DNA of 64,000 nucleotides from Knoellia sp031844405 (GTDB taxonomy: Bacteria; Actinomycetota; Actinomycetes; Actinomycetales; Dermatophilaceae), in assembly GCA_031844405.1 (NCBI GenBank), contig JAUZVC010000001.1, forward strand, positions 496,001 through 560,000, read 5' to 3'. Shown in pieces: positions 9,160 through 16,701 of this stretch (its first letter is position 1; each line of letters starts with the position of its first letter). The notes under the pieces are model-generated. The model was not told the DNA's origin. It made no database searches and saw nothing but the letters and a program-made list of their open reading frames with translations. The position numbers were made by a program, and so were the translations under genes.

Positions 9160-9641
9160 CGCTTCTCCTGCATCTCGGCGGCGAGCTCGTCGTCGCTGAC
9201 GCCGGTCGGCTCGGACGGCTGGTCCTCGCCCTCCTCGTCGGGGACGCCGGCGGCGATGTCGTCGAACGACGCGGACGGGTGGTCGAGGTCGGCCCGCCGG
9301 CGCACGAGGTCGTCCTCGAGGTCGTCCTGCACGTCGTCGTGGCCGGTGAGCTGCCACGCGCGGTAGGCGAGCGCGAGGCCGAAGGCGGTGACGCCGAGGG
9401 TGATGACAATGGCGGTGAGGACCATCGCCTGGGGCAGCGGGTCGGTCATCTCCCCGTCGCCCATGCCGATGATCGGGGCGTCGCCGGACGGGCCCGAGGC
9501 GACGAGGTAGGTGAGGTTGACGCCGTTGCCGAGCATGACGAACCCGATGAGGATCCGGCTGAGGCTGCGCTCGAGGACGAGGACGGTGCCGCAGGCGACG
9601 AGCACGACGATCGCGAGGACGAGGACGTAGTTGGTCGCCAC
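9156..9641 (-). CDS. mnhC: Mrp-type Na+/H+ antiporter subunit C with acidic C-terminal extension
   Basis: MnhC is the NuoK-like subunit with three helices. The motif GFVMLGNGVNLTYLVASG and the following DPLPQAMVLTAIVI block are diagnostic. The protein is 161 residues, whereas MnhC is usually about 110-115. The extra 50 residues form an acidic hydrophilic tail rich in Asp and Glu. The GTG start at 9639-9641 shares a base with the stop of the mnhA/B gene. Confidence 0.92.
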   Translation of the reverse strand: MATNYVLVLAIVVLVACGTVLVLERSLSRILIGFVMLGNGVNLTYLVASGPSGDAPIIGMGDGEMTDPLPQAMVLTAIVITLGVTAFGLALAYRAWQLTGHDDVQDDLEDDLVRRRADLDHPSASFDDIAAGVPDEEGEDQPSEPTGVSDDELAAEMQEKR

Positions 9642-12499
9642 TATGCGATCGCCACCTCTCCCGTGTCGGTCTCGACCTCGCCCTTCTCCTCGCCCTGCTT
9701 GTCGATCCCGCCGCCGAGGCTGCGCAGCACGTCGAGGGCGAGTCCGACGACGACGAGGTAGACGCCGAGGTCGAAGAAGAGCGAGGTGACGAGGTGGACC
9801 TCGTAGCCGAAGAGGCCGGTGGGGATGTCGAAGATGCCGCTCTGGAAGGCGTTGTAGCCGAGCAGGGCCGGGACGACCCCCGACAGCGCCGCGATGACGA
9901 GCCCCGACCCGAGGACGACGCCGGCGTCGACCGGTGCCGCCGAGTCGAGCTCCGCGCGGCCACCGGCGAGGTAGCGGACCATGAGTGCGAGCCCGGCGAT
10001 GAGCCCGCCCGCGAACCCGCCGCCGGGGAGGTTGTGACCGGCGAAGGTGAGGTAGACCGAGAAGATCATGAGCACCGGGAAGACGATGCGCGCGACGATC
10101 TCGAAGACGACGGAGCGGCGGCGGTCGGCGATGAGCCCGGCCCCGTGCAGCCAGCCCAGGTCGGTCGACGCCCGCCCGCGTCGGGCCTCGCGGTGCGAGG
10201 TCGCCCGGTCGGTGAGCAGGAAGATGAGGCTGGCGACGCCGGTTGCGGCGACGGCGAGCACCGCGATCTCCCCGAACGTGTCCCACACGCGGATGTCGAC
10301 GAGGGTGACGTTGACGATGTTGTTGCCGCCGCCGTAGTCGTAGGCCGGCTCGGCGAAGTCGAGCCCGACCGGACGGGCGGTGCGGGCGTTCGCCGCGAGC
10401 AGGGCGTAGCCGCCGACGGCGAGACCGACGAGGCAGCCGACCGCGACCCGGATCCGCCGGGCGGACGTGAACGGCCGGTCGGAGAAGAACGGGGGCAGTC
10501 GCCGCAGGACGAGGACGAACGTCACGACCGAGAAGGTCTCGACGAGCACCTGGGTGAGGGCGAGGTCGGGCGCGCCGTGGGCGACGAAGAGCAGCGCCGT
10601 GCCGTAGCCCGTGACCCCGACGAGCAACACGGCCCTCAGGCGGCGGCGCGAACGCACGGTGAGGACCGCGGCGAGGACGACGACGATGACGATGGCGACC
10701 TGGAGCAGGTTGTCGGGCCCGCGCAGCCGCACGCCGTCCCACGCCTGCGCGAGCGCGATGCCGGGGATGACGACGAGGACGAGGAGGACGATGCCGACGT
10801 AGACCGGCAGCGAACCCCGCTGGGTGCGACCGGTGACCTCGATGGAGAGACGGTCCACACCGCGGATGACGCCGTGGTAGACGAGCTCGGCGTCCGGCAC
10901 GTGCAACCCCTCCACCACCCGGCGCTGCAGCGCGGCCACCCGCCGGCGGGCCACCCAGAGCAGCAGGCCGGCCGTGATGGCGAGGGCGGACAGGCCGAGC
11001 GCCGGGCTGAACCCGTGCCACAGCGTGAGGACCGGCTCGTGGGCCCCCGGAGGTGCGTCACCGGCATACGAGAGAAGTCGTGGCGTGAGGACACCTCCCG
11101 CGAAGCCGCCGACGAGCGACAGCGCGGCCAGGAGCACCGGCGCGACGACGAAGCCCACCCGCTGCGGGGTCACCGTCGGAGGCGTCACCGAGCGGACGCC
11201 GAAGGCGCCCCAGACGAAGCGCGCGGTGTAGGCGACGGTGAGGGTCGACCCGACGACGAGGCCGACGAGGGCCACCGGGCCCCAGACCCCGAGGTCGGCA
11301 TCCGGGCCGAGGTCGAGGAACGCCGCGAGCGCGGCCTCCTTGGCGGTGAAGCCGAGCAGTGGCGGGATGCCCGCCATCGACGCGGCGGCGACGACGGTCG
11401 CGGCGAAGACGACGGGCAGCGAGCGGTGCAGACCGGTGAGCTCGCGCAGGTCGCGGGTGCCGGTGCTGCGGTCGATGACACCGACGACGAGGAAGAGCGC
11501 CGACTTGAAGAGGGCGTGGCCGAGGACGAGCGCGAGCCCGGCGAACATCGCCGCCCGGGTGCCGGCACCGACGACCGCGATGAGGAAGCCGAGCTGGCTC
11601 ACGGTGCCGTAGGCGAGGAGGAGCTTGATGTCGTGCTGGCGCAGCGCCCGGAGCCCGCCGAGGATCATCGTGAGGATGCCGGTGCCGAGCAGGAGCGGTC
11701 GCCACCCGGGGATGTCCGAGAACGCCGGCGCGAGCAGCGCGACGAGGAAGACGCCGGCCTTGACCATCGCCGCTGCGTGCAGGTAGGCGCTCACCGGGGT
11801 GGGGGCGGCCATCGCGCCGGGCAGCCAGAAGTGGAACGGCACGAGTGCCGACTTGCTGATCGCCCCGACGAGAATGAGCAGGACGGCGATGGTCGTCGCG
11901 GTGCCCTCCGGCGGTGCGGCGAGGATGTCGGAGATGCGTGCGGTCCCGGCCTCGTGCCCGAGCACGAAGAGGCCGAGGAGCATGACGAGGCCGCCGAAGG
12001 TCGTGACGATGAGGGCGTTCATCGCCGCCCGGCGGTTGGCCTTGCGCTCGGGGTTGTGCCCGATGAGCAGGAACGACAGGACCGTCGTCAGCTCCCAGAA
12101 GACGAACAGCACGTAGAGGTTGTCCGAGACGACGAGCCCGAGCATCGACCCGGCGAAGGCCGTGAGCACCGCCGAGAAGCGCCACATCTCGCGGTCGCCC
12201 TCGCGGAAGTACCAGCGGCAGTAGAAGAGGACGAGCGCGCCGACACCGGTGACGACGAGCGCCATCACCGCGTTGAGGGGCGTGAGCGCGAGGTCGATCC
12301 GGACGTCGATCGTCGGGATCCACCGCATCCGCTCGGTGCGCACGTCGCCGCCGAAGGCCGCCTCGGCCTGGCCGAGCAGCCACAGGAACGACCCGAGGGG
12401 GACGAGTGCGAGCACGAGGAAGGTGCGTCGCTCGAGCCTGCGCACGAGGACCGGCGCCACGGCAGCGGCGAGGAAGTGCAGCGTCACGATCGCGATCAT
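9641..12499 (-). CDS. mnhA: Mrp-type Na+/H+ antiporter fused subunits A and B
   Basis: This is the large proton-translocating subunit (NuoL-like) fused to subunit B. The first 780 or so residues carry the NuoL/MrpA core (FYCRWYFREGD, FWELTTVLSFLLIGHN, SALVPFHFWLPGAMAAPTPV). The last 150 carry the MnhB domain (VFPVLMIFSVYLTFAGHN followed by LPGGGFAGGLIAG). A/B fusion is common in actinobacteria. Start choice: the ATG at 12497-12499 has a perfect GGAGG seven bases upstream, while the in-frame ATG at 12509-12511 does not. It is the promoter-proximal gene of the operon. The 5' region (12500-12667) shows no operator I can recognise. Confidence 0.94.
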   Translation of the reverse strand: MIAIVTLHFLAAAVAPVLVRRLERRTFLVLALVPLGSFLWLLGQAEAAFGGDVRTERMRWIPTIDVRIDLALTPLNAVMALVVTGVGALVLFYCRWYFREGDREMWRFSAVLTAFAGSMLGLVVSDNLYVLFVFWELTTVLSFLLIGHNPERKANRRAAMNALIVTTFGGLVMLLGLFVLGHEAGTARISDILAAPPEGTATTIAVLLILVGAISKSALVPFHFWLPGAMAAPTPVSAYLHAAAMVKAGVFLVALLAPAFSDIPGWRPLLLGTGILTMILGGLRALRQHDIKLLLAYGTVSQLGFLIAVVGAGTRAAMFAGLALVLGHALFKSALFLVVGVIDRSTGTRDLRELTGLHRSLPVVFAATVVAAASMAGIPPLLGFTAKEAALAAFLDLGPDADLGVWGPVALVGLVVGSTLTVAYTARFVWGAFGVRSVTPPTVTPQRVGFVVAPVLLAALSLVGGFAGGVLTPRLLSYAGDAPPGAHEPVLTLWHGFSPALGLSALAITAGLLLWVARRRVAALQRRVVEGLHVPDAELVYHGVIRGVDRLSIEVTGRTQRGSLPVYVGIVLLVLVVIPGIALAQAWDGVRLRGPDNLLQVAIVIVVVLAAVLTVRSRRRLRAVLLVGVTGYGTALLFVAHGAPDLALTQVLVETFSVVTFVLVLRRLPPFFSDRPFTSARRIRVAVGCLVGLAVGGYALLAANARTARPVGLDFAEPAYDYGGGNNIVNVTLVDIRVWDTFGEIAVLAVAATGVASLIFLLTDRATSHREARRGRASTDLGWLHGAGLIADRRRSVVFEIVARIVFPVLMIFSVYLTFAGHNLPGGGFAGGLIAGLALMVRYLAGGRAELDSAAPVDAGVVLGSGLVIAALSGVVPALLGYNAFQSGIFDIPTGLFGYEVHLVTSLFFDLGVYLVVVGLALDVLRSLGGGIDKQGEEKGEVETDTGEVAIA

Positions 12500-12667
12500 G
12501 AGTGCCTCCATCCGCGCAGTGGGCCTGTGGGGTGGGGGTTGACGTGAGGTCGCCCGCCATGACGAGCAGCTCCCGGGACAACATCCCTGGTTGCCCCAAT
12601 TATGACGGTTCGGCCTGTATCCCGTGACCCCGGTCCAGCGCCGCCGCTCCCGCGTCGGTCGCCGGAC

Positions 12668-12715
12668 GCACGTATGCCGTGTGGCTCCCCCTGCGGGACC
12701 ACACGGCATACGTGC
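12668..12715. terminator. Hairpin terminator after nrdB built from inverted CGGCATAC motifs
   Basis: Perfect 17-base arms at 12668-12684 and 12699-12715 surround a 14-base loop. The hairpin lies 28 bases beyond the nrdB stop on the minus strand and upstream of the Mrp operon. There is no U-tract, as is common in actinomycetes. Each arm contains one copy of the over-represented 8-mer, so the stem consists largely of an inverted pair of that word. Confidence 0.8.
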
Positions 12716-12742
12716 CCGGTCGATGGCTCCGGGTGGCCCGGG

Positions 12743-13765
12743 TCAGAAGTCCTCGTCGAACCCGACCGAGCCGCTCACCCCCACCTGGTAGGCGGAGACG
12801 CGGCGCTCGAAGAAGTTCGAGAGCTCCTGCACGTCCTGGAGCTCCATGAACGCGAGCGGGTTCGGCGATCCGAAGATCGGGTCGAGCCCGAGCCGCTGCA
12901 TCCGCCGGTCGGCGACGTGCTCGAGGTAGGAGCGCATGTCGGCCGTCGAGAGCCCGGCGACCCCGCCCCCGAGGAGATCCTCGGCGAACTGCGCCTCGGC
13001 CTCGACGCCCTCGACGAGCATCTGCCGCACCTGCGCGGCCATCTCGTCGTCGAAGAGCTCCGGCTCCTCCTCGCGCACGGTGTCGACGACGTCGAACGCG
13101 AACGCCATGTGCATCGACTCGTCGCGGAAGACCCAGTTCGTCCCGGACGCCAGCCCGTTGAGCAGCCCGCGCGAGCGCAGGAAGTAGACATAGGCGAACG
13201 CGCCGTAGAAGAACAGGCCCTCGATGACCGCGGCGAAGCAGATGAGGTTGAGCAGGAAGGCCCGCCGGTGCTCACGCGTCTCGAGGGCGTCGAGGTCGAA
13301 GACGGAGTCGATCCACCGGAAGCAGAAGTCGGCCTTGTGCTTGATCGAGGGGATGGTGTCGACCGCCGCGAACGCCTCGTGCCGCTCGGTCTCGTCGGGT
13401 ACGTAGGTGTCGAGCAGCGTGAGGTAGAACTGCACGTGCACGGCCTCCTCGAAGAGCTGGCGGCTGAGGTAGAGCCGCCCCTCCGGCGAGTTGATGTGCT
13501 GGTAGAGGTTGAGCACGAGGTTGTTGGCGACGATCGTGTCGCCGGTCGCGAAGAACGCCACGAGCCGCGACACGAGGTGCCGCTCGGCCGCCGTGAGCTT
13601 GCGCAGGTCCGCGAGGTCGGAGTGCAGGTCGACCTCCTCGACGGTCCACGTGTTCTTGATGGCGTCGCGGTAGCGGTCGTAGAAGTGCGGGTAGCGCATC
13701 GGCCGCAGCGTGAGGTTCATGCCGGGGTCGAGGAGCATCCGGGTCTCGGTGTGGGACAGGGTCAT
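12743..13765 (-). CDS. nrdB: Class Ia ribonucleoside-diphosphate reductase, beta subunit
   Basis: NrdB holds the diiron-tyrosyl radical cofactor that starts ribonucleotide reduction. The 340-residue protein shows metal ligands in FEEAVHVQFY (Glu and His, with the radical tyrosine four residues after the His), VIEGLFFYGAF (Glu) and FRDESMHMAF (Glu, His). The C-terminal tail ends SGSVGFDEDF and would dock on NrdA. The ATG at 13763-13765 overlaps the nrdA stop (ATGA), so translation is coupled and both genes depend on the riboswitch upstream of nrdA. Confidence 0.95.
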   Translation of the reverse strand: MTLSHTETRMLLDPGMNLTLRPMRYPHFYDRYRDAIKNTWTVEEVDLHSDLADLRKLTAAERHLVSRLVAFFATGDTIVANNLVLNLYQHINSPEGRLYLSRQLFEEAVHVQFYLTLLDTYVPDETERHEAFAAVDTIPSIKHKADFCFRWIDSVFDLDALETREHRRAFLLNLICFAAVIEGLFFYGAFAYVYFLRSRGLLNGLASGTNWVFRDESMHMAFAFDVVDTVREEEPELFDDEMAAQVRQMLVEGVEAEAQFAEDLLGGGVAGLSTADMRSYLEHVADRRMQRLGLDPIFGSPNPLAFMELQDVQELSNFFERRVSAYQVGVSGSVGFDEDF

Positions 13766-16197
13766 TCGCACGCCTCGCACGTCTCGGGGTTCTCGAGGGA
13801 GCAGGCCACTGCCGCCTCGTCGGTGATGGTGAGCGCGGCGTCGGGCGACGCGGTCGCGCTGGTGGGCTGGCCGGCATACGCGGTCGTGCCCGCCGCCGTG
13901 CCGGTGACGCTCGTCGTCGCCTGCTGGATCCGGGTCGCCGGACGGGAGCGCAGGTAGTAGGTGGTCTTGAGGCCGGACTTCCACGCGAAGAGGTACATCG
14001 AGCTGAGCTTGCCGATCGTCGGCGAGGCCTGGAAGAGGTTGAGGCTCTGGCTCTGGTCGATGAACGGCTGGCGCGCGGCGGCGAGCTCGATGAGCGCCCG
14101 CTGCGGCAGCTCCCACGCGGTGCGGAAGAGGTGGCGCACGTCCTCGGGCAGCGCGGTGACGCCCTGCACCGAGCCCTCGGCCCGCTTGATCTGCTCGCGG
14201 ATCTCGGGGCTCCACAGGTCGCGCGCCTTGAGCTCGCGCACGAGGGCGTTGTTGACCTGCAGGAACTCGCCGCTGAGCGTCTCGCGCTTGAAGAGGTTCG
14301 ACACCTGCGGCTCGATGCACTCGTAGCAGCCTGCGATCGAGGCGATCGTCGCCGTCGGGGCGATGGCGATGAGTAGGCTGTTGCGCAGCCCGTGCTCGGC
14401 GATGCGCTCGCGCAGCGCCGCCCACCGCTCGGTCTGGGTGCCGGTAACGTCCCAGAGGTCGGGCTGCAGCTGCCCGCGGTTCGCCCGCGTCGTCTCGTAT
14501 GCCGGGTGCGCACCTTCGCGCTCGGCGAGCTCGCACGAGACCTCGAGCGCGGTGAGGTAGATCTCCTCGGAGATGCGCGTCGACAGCTCCTTGGCCTCGG
14601 GGGAGTCGAAGGGCAGCCGCAGGGCGAAGAAGACGTCCTGCAGTCCCATGAGCCCGAGCCCGACCGGGCGCCAGCGCGGGTTGGACGCGGCCGACTCCGG
14701 CGAGGGGTAGTAGTTGATGTCGATGACCCGGTCGAGGAACGGCACCGCGGTGCGGACCGTCTCGCGCAGCCGCTCCCAGTCGACCTCGCTGCGGTCGGCG
14801 GTGAGGTGGGCGGCGACGTTGACGCTGCCGAGGTTGCAGACGGCGGTCTCGCCGTCGGAGGACACCTCGATGATCTCGGTGCAGAGGTTGGAGAGGTGGA
14901 CCATCGGCGCGCCGACCTCGCCGGCGTCGGAGGTCTGGTTGCACGTGCGGTTGGACGCGTCCTTGAAGGTCATCCAGCCCTGGCCGGTCTGGGCGAGGGT
15001 GCGCATCATGCGCGCGAAGAGGTCGCGGGCCTTGACCTGGCGGACGTAGCGGCCCTCCGCCTCCGCACGGCGGTAGGCCTCGTCGAACGCCGGCCCCCAG
15101 AGGTCGACGAGCTCGGGTGCCTGGTCGGGGTCGATGAGCGACCACGTCTCGTCCGCCTCGACGCGACGCATGAACTCGTCGGGGACCCAGTGGGCGAGGT
15201 TGAGGTTGTGCGTGCGCCGGGCGTCCTCGCCGGTGTTGTCGCGCAGCTCGAGGAACTCCTCGACGTCGGGGTGCCACGGCTCGAGGTAGACGCAGGCCGC
15301 GCCCTTGCGTCGTCCGCCCTGGTTGACCGCGGCGACCGACGAGTCGAGGGTGCGCAGGAACGGGACGATGCCGTTGGACTGCCCGTTGGTGCCGCGGATG
15401 AGCGCACCGCGGGAGCGGATGCGGGAGAAGCCGATGCCGATGCCGCCGGCGAACTTCGACAGTCGGGCGACCTGCTGGTAGCGCGAGTAGATCGAGTCGA
15501 GGTCGTCGCGCGGGCTGTCGACGAGGTAGCACGAGCTCATCTGCGGGTGCCGTGTGCCCGAGTTGAAGAGCGTCGGGCTCGACGGCAGGTAGGCCAGGCT
15601 CGACATGAGCCGGTAGAACCCGATGGCCTCCTTGGCCGAGGTGGCGAGGCCGCAGGCCACACGCAGCAGGAAGTACTGCGGCGTCTCGATGACGAGTCGG
15701 GTCGTGGGGTGGCGCAGGAGGTAGCGGTCACCGACGGTGCGGATGCCGAAGTACTCGAACCGGTTGTCGCCGTGCGGGTCGATGGCGGTGTCGAGCTTGC
15801 GCGCGTGGTCCTTGACGAAGCGGGCGGTGTCGTCCCCGATGAGGCCCTCGGCGTGGCCGAGCGCGACCGACTGGCTGAACGACGCGACGCCCTGGCCGCG
15901 CACCTCCTTGTCGAGGTAGCCCGAGAGCAGGCGGGCGGCGAGCCGCGAGTACTGCGGCTCCTCGCCGATCATCTGTGCCGCCGTCTGGATCGACAGCTGG
16001 TCGAGCTCTTGGGTGCTCGCACCGTCGTAGAGCCCGCTGATCGTGCGGGTCGCGACCCGCAGCGGGTCGACCTCGAGCAGGTCGCCGCTCACCCGTTCGA
16101 CGGCGCGCACGATCTTGCCGACGTCGACGACCTCCTGGTCGCCGTTGCGCTTGCGGACGTGCATCTGTGGACGTGTGGAGGCTTCCACCACTGTCAT
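13762..16197 (-). CDS. nrdA: Class Ia ribonucleoside-diphosphate reductase, alpha subunit
   Basis: NrdA is the catalytic subunit, reducing ribonucleoside diphosphates to deoxyribonucleotides. Over 811 residues it shows an N-terminal ATP-cone (VRKRNGDQEVVDVGKI), the redox cysteines in SSCYLVDSP and ETAVCNLGSVN, and the catalytic SNLCTEI (Asn, thiyl Cys, Glu). A cysteine-containing tail (PETCEACE) probably serves re-reduction. The ATG at 16195-16197 is preceded on the minus strand by GAGGAGAGAG. A cobalamin riboswitch precedes it, implying that a B12-dependent class II reductase exists elsewhere in this genome; that is inference by analogy with Streptomyces. Confidence 0.95.
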   Translation of the reverse strand: MTVVEASTRPQMHVRKRNGDQEVVDVGKIVRAVERVSGDLLEVDPLRVATRTISGLYDGASTQELDQLSIQTAAQMIGEEPQYSRLAARLLSGYLDKEVRGQGVASFSQSVALGHAEGLIGDDTARFVKDHARKLDTAIDPHGDNRFEYFGIRTVGDRYLLRHPTTRLVIETPQYFLLRVACGLATSAKEAIGFYRLMSSLAYLPSSPTLFNSGTRHPQMSSCYLVDSPRDDLDSIYSRYQQVARLSKFAGGIGIGFSRIRSRGALIRGTNGQSNGIVPFLRTLDSSVAAVNQGGRRKGAACVYLEPWHPDVEEFLELRDNTGEDARRTHNLNLAHWVPDEFMRRVEADETWSLIDPDQAPELVDLWGPAFDEAYRRAEAEGRYVRQVKARDLFARMMRTLAQTGQGWMTFKDASNRTCNQTSDAGEVGAPMVHLSNLCTEIIEVSSDGETAVCNLGSVNVAAHLTADRSEVDWERLRETVRTAVPFLDRVIDINYYPSPESAASNPRWRPVGLGLMGLQDVFFALRLPFDSPEAKELSTRISEEIYLTALEVSCELAEREGAHPAYETTRANRGQLQPDLWDVTGTQTERWAALRERIAEHGLRNSLLIAIAPTATIASIAGCYECIEPQVSNLFKRETLSGEFLQVNNALVRELKARDLWSPEIREQIKRAEGSVQGVTALPEDVRHLFRTAWELPQRALIELAAARQPFIDQSQSLNLFQASPTIGKLSSMYLFAWKSGLKTTYYLRSRPATRIQQATTSVTGTAAGTTAYAGQPTSATASPDAALTITDEAAVACSLENPETCEACE

Positions 16198-16327
16198 GAC
16201 TCTCTCCTCGCGAGACCAGACCTGGGGGTCCGGGTCGTGCGGGGAGGACGACGAGGGGAGCGGACGGCATACCGAGTCGGTGCGACGTACGAAAACCTGC
16301 CGTCGGCCGTCCCGCGCGGCGTCGGAC

Positions 16328-16350
16328 CACCGTGCCCGGCGGGCACGGTG
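16328..16350 (-). terminator. Expression-platform hairpin of the nrdA riboswitch
   Basis: A perfect 10-base stem (CACCGTGCCC with its complement) and a 3-base loop start one base after the riboswitch closes on the minus strand. The nrdA Shine-Dalgarno site is about 120 bases further on, so the hairpin is better placed to stop transcription than to mask translation. It has no U-tract. Confidence 0.6.
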
Positions 16351-16351
16351 C

Positions 16352-16551
16352 GCTGGCAGGTCTTCGGACTCATGGGCCTGGCCGGAGCCACCTACTGGCC
16401 ATCGCTTCCCACACCCATCAGGTGCAGTGCTGCCGACACGGCGTATGCCGTGTGGGATGGCGGTCGTTCCCACTCACCGCTGCGGGGCAGTCCCGGACTT
16501 GCACCGGGTTCCCTCTTGCCTCGACGCGCCTGGGTTGGGCGCCGAACCAGC
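16352..16551 (-). promoter_or_regulatory. Adenosylcobalamin riboswitch upstream of nrdAB
   Basis: Read on the minus strand, this leader carries the cobalamin aptamer core: GAGGGAACCCGGTGCAAGTC, then GGGACTGCCCCGCAGCGG, ending in GAAGACCTGCCAGC. The final GCCAGC pairs with the opening GCTGG, closing helix P1. A peripheral stem-loop between the core and the 3' half is formed by CACGGC-ATAC-GCCGTG and contains the genome's over-represented 8-mer. In Streptomyces a B12 riboswitch represses nrdABS so that the class II enzyme is used when cobalamin is present. The same logic is inferred here. Boundaries are set by the P1 arms. Confidence 0.92.
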
Positions 16552-16636
16552 TGCGGTTGTCACCATATATGGACCGCTGAGCGGCCGTGGGACCCACATC
16601 TGGTGCCGCGTGTCGAGCGTGTCGCATCGATGAACG

Positions 16637-16686
16637 CGAAGGTCCCACGGATCGCGACGTCCATGCCGCGGTCCGTGGGACCTTCG
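16637..16686 (-). terminator. Hairpin terminator after the desaturase gene (GGTCCCACGGA family, copy 1)
   Basis: Twenty-base arms at 16637-16656 and 16667-16686 pair with a single G-U and a 10-base loop. The hairpin lies 16 bases beyond the stop of the minus-strand desaturase gene. The arm sequence GAAGGTCCCACGGA recurs nearly unchanged in a second intergenic hairpin at 47289-47331. Confidence 0.75.
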
Positions 16687-16701
16687 TGGTGCCTGGGTCC
16701 G

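Larger units (their letters stand above)
16198..16701. other. 504-base gene-free region between nrdA and the desaturase
   Basis: This interval holds the nrdA leader with its riboswitch and platform hairpin, a CGGCATAC copy at 16265, the terminator hairpin of the desaturase (16637-16686), and presumably the nrdA promoter between 16552 and 16636. A short palindrome CCATATATGG near 16564 lies at the promoter position, 14 bases upstream of the aptamer. I see no additional coding sequence. Confidence 0.7.

Noticed and set aside
16560..16575. NrdR box at the nrdA promoter
   Set aside because: The ATAT-centred palindrome CCATATATGG departs from the published consensus at several positions and I found only one, whereas NrdR boxes come in pairs.
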